Positions 18,788 through 28,756 are shown, numbered from the stretch's first letter. The stretch: DNA of 51,399 nt from SAR116 cluster bacterium AG-390-L20 (GCA_003278095.1 QCHB01000013.1:1-51399), one strand, 5' to 3'. Notes: generated by a model not told the origin, from the letters alone. A program made the numbers and translations.

Positions 18788-19663
18788 TTAATTAAAACTT
18801 GAAAAAATTCTCTCAGTTTTACAGAATTCACATACGACTTTAATATTTCCATTTTCATCTGAAATATCTATTAATTCTTTTTTATTTAAATTTTTTATTG
18901 CAAACTCCACCTTTGCTTGTGAACATCTACACTTATCTTTAATTATAATTTCGTCATATGTGGTTACACCTACTTCATTAAACAATCTAAATAAAATGTC
19001 TTGAGAACTAAGATTCACTGACAAAAATTCTTCTTTTTGTAAAGTTGATAAAAAATTAAGTGAATTTTCCCAAATCTGTTCATTTTCCTCAGTTTCGATA
19101 TCATCTTTAATGGGCATTTTTTGAAGCATAATGAGACCGGATGACATTAGCTTGTCTCGGTTTTTTTTATGTATTGAGTAATAATTAAAATTTAAAAATC
19201 TAGTTTCTAATTGCTCTGAATTATTAAAATATAATTCTGCAGATTTAGAAATAGATTTTTCTTCAAGCGCCACAATTCCCTGATATCGTTTTGAATATTT
19301 TCCCTGATCTAATGTAAAAGAAATGTGACCAGAGCCCATTAATGCATTTAAATTAAAATCTTTTTTTGAGAAACCGTCTACTAAACCAACATAACCTCTT
19401 AAAGAACCATTATTTGTTATATCAGAAAATAAAGTATGGACTTCACTAGAACCTTTAGCTTGAATTGTAAAAATACCTTCATGTTTCATCCTTGATCCCA
19501 GGCAAGCTGTGATAGTTAATGTGTCTGCAAGTAAGCTTTCAATATTACTAGGGTAATTATGTCGTTTGATTATTTCAGATACAGTTGTTTCAAGTCTAAC
19601 TATAGAACCCCTGACTTGATTTTTACCTAACTGAAAGGGAATAATATGGTTGGTAAATTTCAT
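18788..19663 (-). CDS. hslO: Redox-regulated chaperone Hsp33
   Basis: Cytosolic holdase chaperone switched on by oxidation and heat. The C-terminal zinc switch has the CXC and CXXC pairs at C245, C247 (CRCSQ) and C278, C281 (CEFC), which bind zinc when reduced and form disulfides on oxidation. The N-terminal substrate-binding domain carries IQAKGSSEVHTLFSD and RGYVGLVDG. Length 291 is normal. It is third in the argD-argF-hslO run, 28 bases after argF; this order recurs in alphaproteobacteria. Confidence 0.94.
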   Translation of the reverse strand: MKFTNHIIPFQLGKNQVRGSIVRLETTVSEIIKRHNYPSNIESLLADTLTITACLGSRMKHEGIFTIQAKGSSEVHTLFSDITNNGSLRGYVGLVDGFSKKDFNLNALMGSGHISFTLDQGKYSKRYQGIVALEEKSISKSAELYFNNSEQLETRFLNFNYYSIHKKNRDKLMSSGLIMLQKMPIKDDIETEENEQIWENSLNFLSTLQKEEFLSVNLSSQDILFRLFNEVGVTTYDEIIIKDKCRCSQAKVEFAIKNLNKKELIDISDENGNIKVVCEFCKTERIFSSFN

Positions 19664-19691
19664 TTAAAAAATTTGAATTCCATTAAAATTT

Positions 19692-20579
19692 TCAATTTAT
19701 ACAAAAGTGCATAATTGCTTTTTGTGCATGAAGCCTGTTTTCTGCTTCGTCAAATACAACAGAACAGTCTCCTTCAAGCACTTCTGAACTTACTTCTTTG
19801 TCACGATAAGCGGGTAAACAATGCATAAAAATTGCTTTTTCATCTGCTACTTTCATAATTTTGTTATTAACTTGAAATGGAACAAAAATATCTTCTGGAT
19901 TTGGATTTGTATCCCCCATCGAATGCCACGTGTCTGTGATAATACAATTAGCTCCATCAGCAGCTTGAATTGGATTATGAGTAATAGAAATATTTTTATT
20001 TCTTTCAATTGCCCATGACATAGTCTTAGGGTTAGGCTTTATACCCTCAGGACATGCAATATTTAATTCAAAATTTAATAAAGCCGCAGCTTCGATCCAA
20101 CTTTGCAAAACATTATTACAGTCACCGAACCAAGCAATTTTCTTATTATCAAAGTTATCCGCATACTCTATAAAAGTAACTAAATCTGCTAATACTTGGC
20201 AAGGATGACTAAAATCAGTTAATGCATTTATTACGGGAACACTTGAGGCCCTAGCATATTTGATTAATTGGCTATGTCCAAAGCACCTTATAATTACCAT
20301 ATCAGCGTATCTTTCTAAAACATTAGCCGTGTCTTCAACTGTTTCTCTTTCACCCAATTGCATCTCTTTTTCATTTAGAAGGTAACTTTTCCCACCTAAT
20401 TGATTTATTCCTACTTCAAATGACACACGGGTTCTTAAAGAGGGTTTTTCGAAAATTAAAACTACCTGTTTATCTGCCATAAACTTTGGATGAGCTTCTT
20501 TTTTCCATTTAAGAGACAATGAAATTAAATCTAAAAGTTGGTCTCTTGAAAGATCCTTTAAATCAATGAAATTAGACAT
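19692..20579 (-). CDS. argF: Ornithine carbamoyltransferase
   Basis: Makes citrulline from ornithine and carbamoyl phosphate. The carbamoyl-phosphate loop is SLRTR (S47-R51; the more usual form is STRTR). The HCLPAYR motif with the catalytic Cys is at H253-C254. The segment HPCQVLADL is present. Length 295 is slightly short but complete from SNFIDLKDLS to the terminal helix. It starts 6 bases after the argD stop, so the two are surely co-translated. With argG in this window it provides two consecutive arginine steps; argH is not here. Confidence 0.95.
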   Translation of the reverse strand: MSNFIDLKDLSRDQLLDLISLSLKWKKEAHPKFMADKQVVLIFEKPSLRTRVSFEVGINQLGGKSYLLNEKEMQLGERETVEDTANVLERYADMVIIRCFGHSQLIKYARASSVPVINALTDFSHPCQVLADLVTFIEYADNFDNKKIAWFGDCNNVLQSWIEAAALLNFELNIACPEGIKPNPKTMSWAIERNKNISITHNPIQAADGANCIITDTWHSMGDTNPNPEDIFVPFQVNNKIMKVADEKAIFMHCLPAYRDKEVSSEVLEGDCSVVFDEAENRLHAQKAIMHFCIN

Positions 20580-20585
20580 GTTTTT

Positions 20586-21782
20586 CTATGTTTTCTTTAA
20601 TTCTAAAACTATATCATTAAGTATATCAAAGGCATTATCTACCTCTGCTTTCGATGTGTTTAATGGAGGAAGCAATCTAATTGTATTTTCTGCAGCACCT
20701 ACTAATAACAAACTTTTTTCTCTAGCAATATTGCTAAAATCTCCCGCAGTCACATCTTCATTCAATTGAAATCCTCTTAACATTCCAGAGCCTTTTTTTG
20801 CAAAAATTATAGGATTATTTTTCATGTCATTTTTTATAAGTTCATCCATTTTCTTGTCAAAATAAACAATCATTTTTCTTAAATTATTCAAAAAATCATT
20901 TTCTAACAGAAGTTCTAAAACAGCATTTGCGGAACGCATTGCTAATGGATTTCCTCCAAAAGTACTACCATGGGTTCCAGGCACCATCGCATCACCTACT
21001 TCTGCTTTTGCCATTACTGCTCCAACAGGAAATCCACCTCCAAGGCCCTTGGCCAACGCAATTATGTCAGGTTCTATGTCCTCTTTTTGATAGGCGAATA
21101 AAGTACCTGATCTGCCCATCCCTATTTGTACTTCATCTGAAATCAACAAAGATCCGTTTTCCTTAGCTATATCATTCAGTGATTTTAAATATCCTTCAGG
21201 AGCTTTCCTGGCACCACCTTCTCCCTGAACAGGTTCTACCAAAATAGCTGCGACATGTTTTCCTATAACTTTTTTTAAACTTTCTATATCACCCCATTCT
21301 ACGTGAGTGAAACCTTGAGCGGATGGTCCAAAACCTTCTCTAAATAATGGTCTGTCATTTGCAGCTAACATCGCTAATGTACGACCATGAAAAGCACCTG
21401 TTGCACATATAATTTCTGTTCTCTCTTTTTCACCATTAGCCCAGGCATATCTTCTTGCGACTTTTACTGCACCCTCAGTTGCTTCTGCACCAGAGTTGCA
21501 AAAGAAAACTCTATCTGCACATGAATTAGCCACAAGTTTTTCTGCAACTGTTTCCTGCTCTAGTATTCTATAAAGATTAGAAGTATGCCACAACTTAGAT
21601 GCTTGATCTTGAAGAGCTTCAACTAATTTAGGATGACAATGTCCAAAGGCATTTACAGCTATACCACTAGCATAGTCTAAATATTTTTTTCCATCTTCGG
21701 CAACTAAAAAGCTTCCTTGACCATGAGTAAATGCAATATCAATTCTACCATACGTTGTCATTATTGATGGACTAATAGTCAT
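20586..21782 (-). CDS. argD: Acetylornithine aminotransferase
   Basis: PLP-dependent class-III aminotransferase that makes N-acetylornithine from N-acetylglutamate semialdehyde; many members also serve lysine synthesis. The PLP lysine lies in LAKGLGGGFPVGA near residue 242, the cofactor phosphate contact in FCNSGAEATEGAVK, and the PLP-pyridine Asp in LLISDEVQIGMGR. Length 398 is typical. It is first gene of argD-argF-hslO. A succinylornithine aminotransferase (AstC) role is less likely because argF follows directly. Confidence 0.94.
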   Translation of the reverse strand: MTISPSIMTTYGRIDIAFTHGQGSFLVAEDGKKYLDYASGIAVNAFGHCHPKLVEALQDQASKLWHTSNLYRILEQETVAEKLVANSCADRVFFCNSGAEATEGAVKVARRYAWANGEKERTEIICATGAFHGRTLAMLAANDRPLFREGFGPSAQGFTHVEWGDIESLKKVIGKHVAAILVEPVQGEGGARKAPEGYLKSLNDIAKENGSLLISDEVQIGMGRSGTLFAYQKEDIEPDIIALAKGLGGGFPVGAVMAKAEVGDAMVPGTHGSTFGGNPLAMRSANAVLELLLENDFLNNLRKMIVYFDKKMDELIKNDMKNNPIIFAKKGSGMLRGFQLNEDVTAGDFSNIAREKSLLLVGAAENTIRLLPPLNTSKAEVDNAFDILNDIVLELKKT

Positions 21783-21855
21783 GTTTAAACTCTTTTAAAA
21801 AATTTTAAATAGAATATACAAACGATAATAAATAAAAAGAAATAAATAAGAAAGT

Positions 21856-23019
21856 CTAAATAAAATGTTTGGCCAACTTTAATCCTTGAGCTTGGTAATT
21901 ATTAGTACTACCTGCCTCTCCGTATAAAAATGCAGGAATATTCGCCATTGGTTCGTATACTAATCTGCAAACTGTTTGACCTTGTTCAATTAGAAAAGGG
22001 ACGTCATGAGATCTGACCTCTAATACAGCTCTAGTTTTAGAAGCTCCCAAATCAATTAAACCAAAGCCAGGATCAAAAAATCCAGCATAATGAGCTCTAA
22101 ATTCTCCAACCCTTGTATCGTATGCCCTCATTTCAGCTGCGTAATTTGATGGAACAGAAACATATTCTTTACTAGCTAATATATAAAAAGCGTCTGGACT
22201 AAGAATTAAGCTACCAGAATTATTGTCATTTTCATTGTTGTTGGATTGATAGACTAAATCTTCAGTAGTTATTCTTTCCCAAAAAAGCTCTCGTTTATAA
22301 AAATTTGGTTTATCAATATCTATAAGGTTAGAATGTTTTCTAGCCTTATATCCAATCAACCCATTTTCTCCAATTAAATCTACTGATAAAGGGACGCCAT
22401 CTTTAATTTTATCAGATAGATCCACTTTGTCTTGGCTTCTAACTAATCCTACATGCTCTTGTAAGATCTCCATTTCTTTGTCTGATGTAAAAGATTGTCC
22501 TCTTCTGATTCTCAGTTGATTTAATCTAGACCCAGTTCTGACTAAAACAGAAAATGTTCGAGGAGATATTTCTACATATAGTGGCCCTTCATAGCCAGCC
22601 GGAACATCTTCAAATTCTAGTGCGCCATCAACTATTAATCTTGTAAAAACATCTAATCTACCAGTTGAACTTTTTGGGTTTGCAGTGCCAGTTAGATCAT
22701 CTGTTAAAGAAACTCTTTCTAAAAGCTTTACAATGTAAACGCATCCACATTCTAAGACTGCACCATCTATAAGACTAAACTCGTGCATGGCAAGATCTTT
22801 TAATCTGCTTGAAACTTTGTTACCTTTACCTGGAAGGAAGGATGCAGGAACTCTCCATGCTTTAATTCCTAGCCTTAAATCAATGGAAGCAGGTTGAATT
22901 ATGTCTTTTTCAATCTCGTGATCACTAATAATAATATTTTTATTAATTAATTCTAGAAGTTCTTGACTTGATAAAATACCAGGTATTTTTTGAACTTTGT
23001 TCATTTTGAAAATTTCCAT
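21856..23019 (-). CDS. dcd: dCTP deaminase, long tandem-domain type
   Basis: Predicted 2'-deoxycytidine 5'-triphosphate deaminase feeding dUTP/dTMP synthesis. At 387 residues it is about twice the size of E. coli Dcd. It appears to hold two dUTPase-like folds: an N-terminal one (IIQPASIDLRLG, then EDVPAGYEGPLYVEI and RIRRGQ) and a C-terminal one (LSPDAFYILAS, EFRAHYAGFFDPGFG and LEVRSHDVPFLIEQGQ). This long form is typical of alphaproteobacteria. The ATG at 23019 has no good Shine-Dalgarno; the in-frame ATG at 23004 is an alternative that would shorten the protein by 5 residues. Confidence 0.88.
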   Translation of the reverse strand: MEIFKMNKVQKIPGILSSQELLELINKNIIISDHEIEKDIIQPASIDLRLGIKAWRVPASFLPGKGNKVSSRLKDLAMHEFSLIDGAVLECGCVYIVKLLERVSLTDDLTGTANPKSSTGRLDVFTRLIVDGALEFEDVPAGYEGPLYVEISPRTFSVLVRTGSRLNQLRIRRGQSFTSDKEMEILQEHVGLVRSQDKVDLSDKIKDGVPLSVDLIGENGLIGYKARKHSNLIDIDKPNFYKRELFWERITTEDLVYQSNNNENDNNSGSLILSPDAFYILASKEYVSVPSNYAAEMRAYDTRVGEFRAHYAGFFDPGFGLIDLGASKTRAVLEVRSHDVPFLIEQGQTVCRLVYEPMANIPAFLYGEAGSTNNYQAQGLKLAKHFI

Positions 23020-23036
23020 TAAAAATTATTATTATT

Positions 23037-23846
23037 CTATGCACGAAGTCTGTAGCCTGTTTTTAGTATATACCAAGCAAAACAACTTAGTCCTAAATTA
23101 CAAAAAAGTAAAATGATACTTCCTGTAATAGGAGAAGCGTCACTCAATCCTAAAAAACTATATCTTAATCCATCAATCGCATAGAAAATTGGATTACAAT
23201 AAGCTACTACTTTAAGAGAATCTGGAAGTCTTTCAATAGAATAGAAAGTCCCAGATAGAAACGCTAATGGTTGAATAACAAAGTTTGAAATAATAGCCAA
23301 CTGATCAAATTTTTGTGCCCAGATACCTGCTACCATTCCTATTATTGCTAAAAAAAATGCTCCTTGTAATAAAAATAATGTCATCCAGATAACATGATTA
23401 GGAAAATTTAAAATGCCCAGTCCCCAGAGCAAAATAAAAGACGCAATAAAAACACATAAACCTCTTGTCACACCAGCCATAGCATGTGCAATTAATATTT
23501 CTATTGGTCCCAATGGGGACATTAACAGATCTACTATTGAGCCTTGAACTTTTGCAGTCATGAATGCTGAGGAAACATTTGCAAATGAATTTTGTAAGAC
23601 ACTCATCATTATCAAACCAGGAACTAAGAATGTAATAAAAGAAATTTCTTTAAATCCCGCACTTCTGTCAATGGCAATAGAAAAAACAATTACGAAAAGT
23701 AAAGTGGTTACCATTGGAGCAGTAATAGTTTGTAAAAAAACATTTGAGAACCTCTTTACCTCTTTCAAATAAAGAGTAAACAACCCAGTCCAGTTAACTG
23801 TTCCAATTTCACGTTTTACTCCTAGATCAAAATTTCTCTTTGTCAA
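23037..23846 (-). CDS. ABC-2 type exporter permease
   Basis: Membrane subunit of an ABC-2 exporter, YadH-like. It has six hydrophobic helices, a cytoplasmic N-terminus of about 25 residues, the ABC-2 stretch FLVPGLIMMSVLQNSFANVS, and a C-terminal PLAFLSGTFYSIERLP/NPIFYAIDGLRY signature. The start is TTG at 23846, backed by TAGGAGC at 7-base spacing. The usual ATPase partner (YadG-like) is not adjacent. It is followed 17 bases later by dcd on the same strand. Substrate unknown: lipid, polysaccharide or drug are all possible. Confidence 0.85.
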   Translation of the reverse strand: MTKRNFDLGVKREIGTVNWTGLFTLYLKEVKRFSNVFLQTITAPMVTTLLFVIVFSIAIDRSAGFKEISFITFLVPGLIMMSVLQNSFANVSSAFMTAKVQGSIVDLLMSPLGPIEILIAHAMAGVTRGLCVFIASFILLWGLGILNFPNHVIWMTLFLLQGAFFLAIIGMVAGIWAQKFDQLAIISNFVIQPLAFLSGTFYSIERLPDSLKVVAYCNPIFYAIDGLRYSFLGLSDASPITGSIILLFCNLGLSCFAWYILKTGYRLRA

Positions 23847-23926
23847 ACTTTTGCTCCTACAACTTAAATATTTATAATTTTTATAATATATATATAGTTA
23901 TAAGTAGTCAGCTTTAATAAATATAA

Positions 23927-24502
23927 ATGATTCATTTAATGAGTAACGAAGAGAAAATTATTAAAAGATTAAGAAATTCAGCTATGTCATATTTAGCACG
24001 TTATGAAGTTTCAATACATCAATTTGAAAATACTATGAAGAGAAAATTATCTAATTTTCAACATGATTTAAATGAAACAGAATCAATTAAATTTATTGAC
24101 TTAATTAAAAAAGAAATGGTCTCTGCTAAATTTATTGATGATAAGCGTTTTGCTGAAATTAAAGTACGTTCAATGAGACGGCAAGGAAACTCACAAAGAT
24201 TAATTTATGCCAAATTAAAAGAAAAAGGACTATCAAATGATGTGATACAGTCTGCTATTGAAATAGTAGATGAAGGGCATGAAAACGCAGAAATGATTGC
24301 TGCTTTAAAATTTATTAAGAAAAAAAATATAGGTATTTATTATAAAAATAAAAAAATAAATGATGAAACTAATGAGTACACTCTTAGAGAAAAATGGTTT
24401 GGGGCTCTCTCAAGAAAAGGATTTACGTTAGAAGTAATTCGAAAAGTAATAAATATAAAAGATATTGATAATGCAGATTTAATATTAGAAGATAATATAT
24501 AA
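23927..24502 (+). CDS. recX: RecX-family regulatory protein
   Basis: Probable RecX, which binds RecA filaments and damps their activity. The 191 residues are made of three-helix repeats; the conserved core FIDDKRFAEIKVRSMRRQG at about residue 68 and the following KLKEKGLSNDVIQSAI are characteristic. recA is not in this window. ATG codons at 23927 and 23939 are both possible starts and neither has a clear Shine-Dalgarno. The acetyl-CoA synthetase gene starts 15 bases downstream on the same strand, so they may share a transcript by proximity. Confidence 0.8.
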   Translation: MIHLMSNEEKIIKRLRNSAMSYLARYEVSIHQFENTMKRKLSNFQHDLNETESIKFIDLIKKEMVSAKFIDDKRFAEIKVRSMRRQGNSQRLIYAKLKEKGLSNDVIQSAIEIVDEGHENAEMIAALKFIKKKNIGIYYKNKKINDETNEYTLREKWFGALSRKGFTLEVIRKVINIKDIDNADLILEDNI

Positions 24503-24517
24503 AAAGCGGAGTAGAAG

Positions 24518-26458
24518 ATGACAGATAAAGATTTATATAAACCAGCATTAGACATTGTTAAAAACTCCCATGCCAATGAAAAAATTTATGAAAAAATGTA
24601 CAAAGAATCTATTAATTCTCCAGAAGAATTTTGGAAAGAACATGGTCAGCGGATTGATTGGATAAAGCCTTATACAAAAGTTAATGATGTATCATATGAA
24701 AAAGGAAATCTTCATATCAAATGGTATGAAGACGGGACTCTAAATGCAAGTTTTAATTGCTTAGATAGACACCTGAAAACAAAAGGTAAAAATACTGCAA
24801 TTATTTGGGAAGGTGATAATCCAAATGAATCTAAACATATAAGTTATAATGACCTCTACAAAGATGTTTGTAAATTTTCTAATGTTTTAAAGGATGCTGG
24901 TGCCAAAAAAGGAGATCGTATAACTATTTATATGCCTATGATTCCTGAAGCAACAATTGCAATGTTAGCTTGTACTAGAATTGGAGCAATTCATTCTGTA
25001 GTTTTTGGAGGATTTTCTCCAGATGCACTTGCTGGAAGAATAGAGGATTGTAACTCTTCAATTATTATAACCGCTGACGAAGGTATTCGTGGTGGCAAAG
25101 TAATACCTCTCAAGTCTAATACAGACGAGGCTATATCTAAGGCAAAAATGTGTAAAACTACAATTGTTGTTAGAAGAACAGGATCAGAAATTAATTGGAT
25201 TGATGGACAAGATATTTGGTATCACAAAGAAATGGAAAAGGCATCTCCTGATTGTCCTCCAACTGAAATGAGTGCTGAAGATCCAATGTTCATTTTATAT
25301 ACTTCTGGATCTACTGGTAAACCAAAAGGAGTTCTTCATTCTACTGGTGGTTATATGGTTTATGCTTCTATGACACATCATTATGTTTTTGATTATCAGG
25401 AAAACGAAATTTATTGGTGTACTGCTGATGTTGGCTGGGTAACAGGTCACTCTTATATAGTCTATGGACCACTTTCTAATGGTGCCACAACTCTTATGTT
25501 TGAAGGTGTTCCTAATTACCCGACTGTGAGCCGATTTTGGGAAATTGTTGATAAACACCAAGTAAATATTTTTTATACTGCTCCAACAGCAATAAGAGCA
25601 TTAATGGCTGAAGGAGATGATCCAGTTAAAAAAACAAAACGAAACAGCTTAAGGATATTGGGTAGTGTTGGTGAACCGATTAATCCAGAGGCATGGAATT
25701 GGTACAATAATGTTGTTGGAAATAATAAATGCCCGATAGTTGATACTTGGTGGCAAACTGAAACTGGCGGAATATTGATTACACCTTTACCTGGCGCAAC
25801 TACAACAAAGCCTGGCTCTGCAACTAAACCTTTTTTTGGTATTTTGCCAGTTCTTGTCGATGCTGAAAATAATGAGTTAGAAGGAGCTACTGAAGGCAAT
25901 TTATGTATAAATATGTCTTGGCCAGGACAGATGAGAACAGTATATGGTGACCATCAACGTTTTATTGACACATATTTTTCGACTTTTCCTGGAAGATACT
26001 TCTCTGGAGATGGTTGTAGAAGAGACAAAGATGGATATTTTTGGATTACTGGAAGAGTTGATGACGTAATTAATGTGTCTGGCCATAGAATGGGAACAGC
26101 AGAAGTTGAATCTGCACTTGTTGCTCATTCTGATGTTGCTGAAGCTGCAGTTGTTGGATACCCGCACGATATTAAAGGTCAAGGTATCTACGCGTATGTC
26201 ACAGTAAACATTAATGTTGAAAGCTCAGAGGAATTGTTATTAGAACTTAAAAAGTGGGTTAGAAAGGAGATAGGACCTATTGCCACTCCTGACTTAATTC
26301 AATTTGCACCAGGGCTTCCTAAAACAAGATCTGGTAAAATTATGAGGCGTATTTTGAGAAAAATTGCTGCAAACGAGCATGACGAACTTGGAGATGTATC
26401 TACTTTAGCTGACCCATTAGTTGTAGAAAACTTAGTGGAAAACAGAAGGAATATTTAA
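24518..26458 (+). CDS. acsA: Acetyl-CoA synthetase
   Basis: AMP-forming synthetase making acetyl-CoA from acetate, ATP and CoA. The N-terminal ACS-type domain has [20 protein letters not shown], the P-loop [11 protein letters not shown] is near residues 260-270, the WWQTETGG adenine and acetate pocket is present, the hinge region is [20 protein letters not shown], and the acetylatable lysine lies in [10 protein letters not shown] near 603-612. Length 646 is typical. It is separate from prpE, so acetate and propionate have their own activators here. Confidence 0.95.
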   Translation: MTDKDLYKPALDIVKNSHANEKIYEKMYKESINSPEEFWKEHGQRIDWIKPYTKVNDVSYEKGNLHIKWYEDGTLNASFNCLDRHLKTKGKNTAIIWEGDNPNESKHISYNDLYKDVCKFSNVLKDAGAKKGDRITIYMPMIPEATIAMLACTRIGAIHSVVFGGFSPDALAGRIEDCNSSIIITADEGIRGGKVIPLKSNTDEAISKAKMCKTTIVVRRTGSEINWIDGQDIWYHKEMEKASPDCPPTEMSAEDPMFILYTSGSTGKPKGVLHSTGGYMVYASMTHHYVFDYQENEIYWCTADVGWVTGHSYIVYGPLSNGATTLMFEGVPNYPTVSRFWEIVDKHQVNIFYTAPTAIRALMAEGDDPVKKTKRNSLRILGSVGEPINPEAWNWYNNVVGNNKCPIVDTWWQTETGGILITPLPGATTTKPGSATKPFFGILPVLVDAENNELEGATEGNLCINMSWPGQMRTVYGDHQRFIDTYFSTFPGRYFSGDGCRRDKDGYFWITGRVDDVINVSGHRMGTAEVESALVAHSDVAEAAVVGYPHDIKGQGIYAYVTVNINVESSEELLLELKKWVRKEIGPIATPDLIQFAPGLPKTRSGKIMRRILRKIAANEHDELGDVSTLADPLVVENLVENRRNI

Positions 26459-26462
26459 TATT

Positions 26463-27140
26463 TTATTTTTTTCTCGTATTAAAATAACTTATCAACCATT
26501 TTGTCAAAAACGGAAATACAGCTATTAGAATAAAGCTCAGTAAGAGTGAGAAAGACATAATATCTTTGATATCATTTACCTTTGATATTTCTGAACCTGC
26601 ATTCACATAAACTATTGTGGCTGGCAACATACCTAATTGACTTATATAATAAAATTTTTTAAGGCTAATGGGCAAGATACCCATTACTAAGTTAATTAAT
26701 ATAAATGAAATTGTTGGAATTAACCGTAAACTTAATAGATACCAAGGACCGTCTTCATTAAATTTTTTTATTATTAGAGATTTTTTTTTTAAAAATTTTT
26801 TATTAACGAAATCAGCCAACAAATATCTAGATATTAAGAAAGACAAACAAGCTCCAATTGTTGAAGCAAAGGATACTATTATCACACCTTCCAAAACACC
26901 AAATAAAGCCCCAGCAGCAATAGTAAATACACCAGGTAATAATGGGAAGGATAAGCCTGCAAAAATAATGTAAGAAATGAAAAAGACTAATCTAGATAAT
27001 AAAAACTCTTCATTAGCCCACATTATCAACCAGTTAATATTTTGTTTTAAACTATCTAAATTCAAAATTTCTTGAAGATAAAAATATGAAATTGAGAAAG
27101 CTAAAATTAAAATAAATATAAGAAAAATTAGCTTTTTCAT
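26463..27140 (-). CDS. TVP38/TMEM64 (DedA superfamily) membrane protein
   Basis: Inner-membrane protein of the SNARE-associated/DedA superfamily, TVP38 branch; some relatives move phospholipids or undecaprenyl phosphate across the membrane. It has about six hydrophobic helices. The family core is PGVFTIAAGALFGVLEGVII with GACLSFLISRYL at about residues 68-112, and FNEDGPWYLLSLRLIP further on. Length 225 is normal. It starts 6 bases after the CoA-transferase-like beta gene. No specific substrate can be assigned. Confidence 0.83.
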   Translation of the reverse strand: MKKLIFLIFILILAFSISYFYLQEILNLDSLKQNINWLIMWANEEFLLSRLVFFISYIIFAGLSFPLLPGVFTIAAGALFGVLEGVIIVSFASTIGACLSFLISRYLLADFVNKKFLKKKSLIIKKFNEDGPWYLLSLRLIPTISFILINLVMGILPISLKKFYYISQLGMLPATIVYVNAGSEISKVNDIKDIMSFSLLLSFILIAVFPFLTKWLISYFNTRKK

Positions 27141-27146
27141 TATGAG

Positions 27147-27887
27147 TTAAATACCCCAGATCCTGTTTGCGAACTCTGGATAAAATTCTGAAACCATGGG
27201 TGCAATCTTATCTCTCAAAATATTTATCCTATTAGTGTCAGGATTAGGCATTTGAGAAATTTTATTATCTACATCAAAATCAAAGCCCGTAACTTTAACC
27301 AAATTTTTAACAGTTTCTTTCTCATTAATTTTACATAAAGAAAACTTTTTTAAGTTTTTATTAAACTTAAATAAAGCTCTGTTCGTTAGTAAATATTTGG
27401 GTCCTCCTGGCCTATAGACATCTCTTTCAGAGACCCCAGGCGCAGATATAAAATCAACTTTTTTTACTAAAGTCCGTGGAGAATGTTCTTCTCTAAATAA
27501 AATTATTTGTGGAACTACAAAATACATCAGTGCTGAACCAAATGAACCAGGAAATCTTTTTTTTATTTTTGGATATTCCCCAGTTCCTACTAAATTAATG
27601 TTTGCTTGACCATCAATTTGAACACCTCCTAAGAAAAAAGTGTCTATTCGTCCCTGAGCGGCACAATCAAAAAGTTCTCTTGCTCCATCTGTAAAATTGT
27701 TATATTTATTTGAATGAAGAATAGTTACTCTTAACCTTTTATTCAAAAACTTTGCTTCTTCTTTAGCAAGTAAAGCCGCAGCGCCTGGTATAGGAGATGC
27801 AGCACCAACGGCTACGTGTTTGTCGTTTTTTAATAAATCAGCTAATTGACTTATTAAAAGTTCTTCCCTTTGAATGTCTAAGTTCAC
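27147..27887 (-). CDS. CoA-transferase family protein, beta subunit (GctB/IpdB-like)
   Basis: Second subunit of a class-I CoA-transferase-fold enzyme. The pattern GAASPIPGAAALLAKEE near the N-terminus, QGRIDTFFLGGVQIDGQANI near residue 77 and KVDFISAPGVSERDVYRP near 140 fit the glutaconate CoA-transferase/IpdB branch. In classical members a catalytic Glu (as in YESG or SENG) follows the first strand; here that segment reads ILHSNKYNNF with no Glu, so the chemistry may be a hydrolase-like one as in IpdAB rather than transfer (inference). The start is GTG, with AAGGT 8 bases upstream. It follows the alpha gene by 19 bases. Confidence 0.78.
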   Translation of the reverse strand: MNLDIQREELLISQLADLLKNDKHVAVGAASPIPGAAALLAKEEAKFLNKRLRVTILHSNKYNNFTDGARELFDCAAQGRIDTFFLGGVQIDGQANINLVGTGEYPKIKKRFPGSFGSALMYFVVPQIILFREEHSPRTLVKKVDFISAPGVSERDVYRPGGPKYLLTNRALFKFNKNLKKFSLCKINEKETVKNLVKVTGFDFDVDNKISQMPNPDTNRINILRDKIAPMVSEFYPEFANRIWGI

Positions 27888-27906
27888 CGTTATTACCTTG
27901 AAACTA

Positions 27907-28725
27907 TTATTTCAGACAATATCTCATATATTCTCCAAAACCTTCTTTAGTCTTAGCTGCTAAAGAATATTTTTTTATTTCTTCATTATCTGAGCTATAA
28001 ACGCCAGGAAGCGCGCATGGCCAAGCACCATTTTTAACAATTGAAATACCATTTACATATAGAGCAGGAAGACAAGTAGCTGCAGATAATTCATCTTCAA
28101 AAAAATCTATATCTAGAACCTTTTCTACAGTTACAAATACTTTTTTTGAGGCATGTGCTAAAGTAGCCAATTCTCTTCTTCGTCCAATTTGTATATTTCC
28201 GTTTCTATCAGAACAGGGGGCATGAAAAACTAAAATATCTAACTGAACAGCAGGAAGTAATAATACAGGCTCTTCTCTAACTCCTGATGATCTCATGGGG
28301 TTTTCAATAACATGCCAATCTTTTCTATGTTTTTGAATATCAGATCCAATTACTCCCCTCAAAGGCATGAATGGAACAGATTTTTCAGTTGCTTGAAGTT
28401 GAGCATGCAATGCCGGACAGGTTGAGTCTTTAATTAAAATTTTACCATTTTCAACAGCTTCGGAAAATCTAGGCGCCATTCCAAATTCGCCTAATGTTAC
28501 AGCTGCAGCTTCAATTTCAGATACACACCCACTTCCAATTAACATGTCACCTTGAATTGTAGTCAATGGAAGACAGTATAATTTTAAATTTTTGACACCT
28601 TTTTTTATTAGTTCCTTTGTAAATTTCATAGGAACTCCTGAATAATCAGCTGGTATTCCTAATATAAATCCATCTTGAACTTCATCAACAATTTCTTTCA
28701 AGGATAATTCGTCAAATGACTTCAT
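27907..28725 (-). CDS. CoA-transferase family protein, alpha subunit (GctA/IpdA-like)
   Basis: First subunit of the pair, 272 residues. The family pattern includes KEIVDEVQDGFILGIPA at the N-terminus, a CVSEIEAAAVTLGEFGMAPRF core near residue 67, MPLRGVIGSDI near 118 and LVFHAPCSDRNGNIQIG near 168. A Glu in LGEFGMAPRF is close to where IpdA-type enzymes carry an essential Glu, but I could not align it with certainty. It lies 31 bases downstream of the TPR gene and 19 upstream of the beta gene. The substrate is unknown; a 3-oxoacid, glutaconate or ring-cleavage CoA ester are candidates. Confidence 0.78.
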   Translation of the reverse strand: MKSFDELSLKEIVDEVQDGFILGIPADYSGVPMKFTKELIKKGVKNLKLYCLPLTTIQGDMLIGSGCVSEIEAAAVTLGEFGMAPRFSEAVENGKILIKDSTCPALHAQLQATEKSVPFMPLRGVIGSDIQKHRKDWHVIENPMRSSGVREEPVLLLPAVQLDILVFHAPCSDRNGNIQIGRRRELATLAHASKKVFVTVEKVLDIDFFEDELSAATCLPALYVNGISIVKNGAWPCALPGVYSSDNEEIKKYSLAAKTKEGFGEYMRYCLK

Positions 28726-28756
28726 TTTTAAATTCCATTCTAATTTGTGATGTTAA

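Noticed and set aside
15933-23846. Pairing the orphan ATPase at 15933 with the ABC-2 permease at 23037
   Set aside because: The ATPase is of importer YnjD/ThiQ type while the permease is an ABC-2 exporter, and they are 6.5 kb apart on opposite strands.
25295-26182. Three minus-strand frames opposite acetyl-CoA synthetase
   Set aside because: They are antisense to a highly conserved enzyme and show no domain or start signal.
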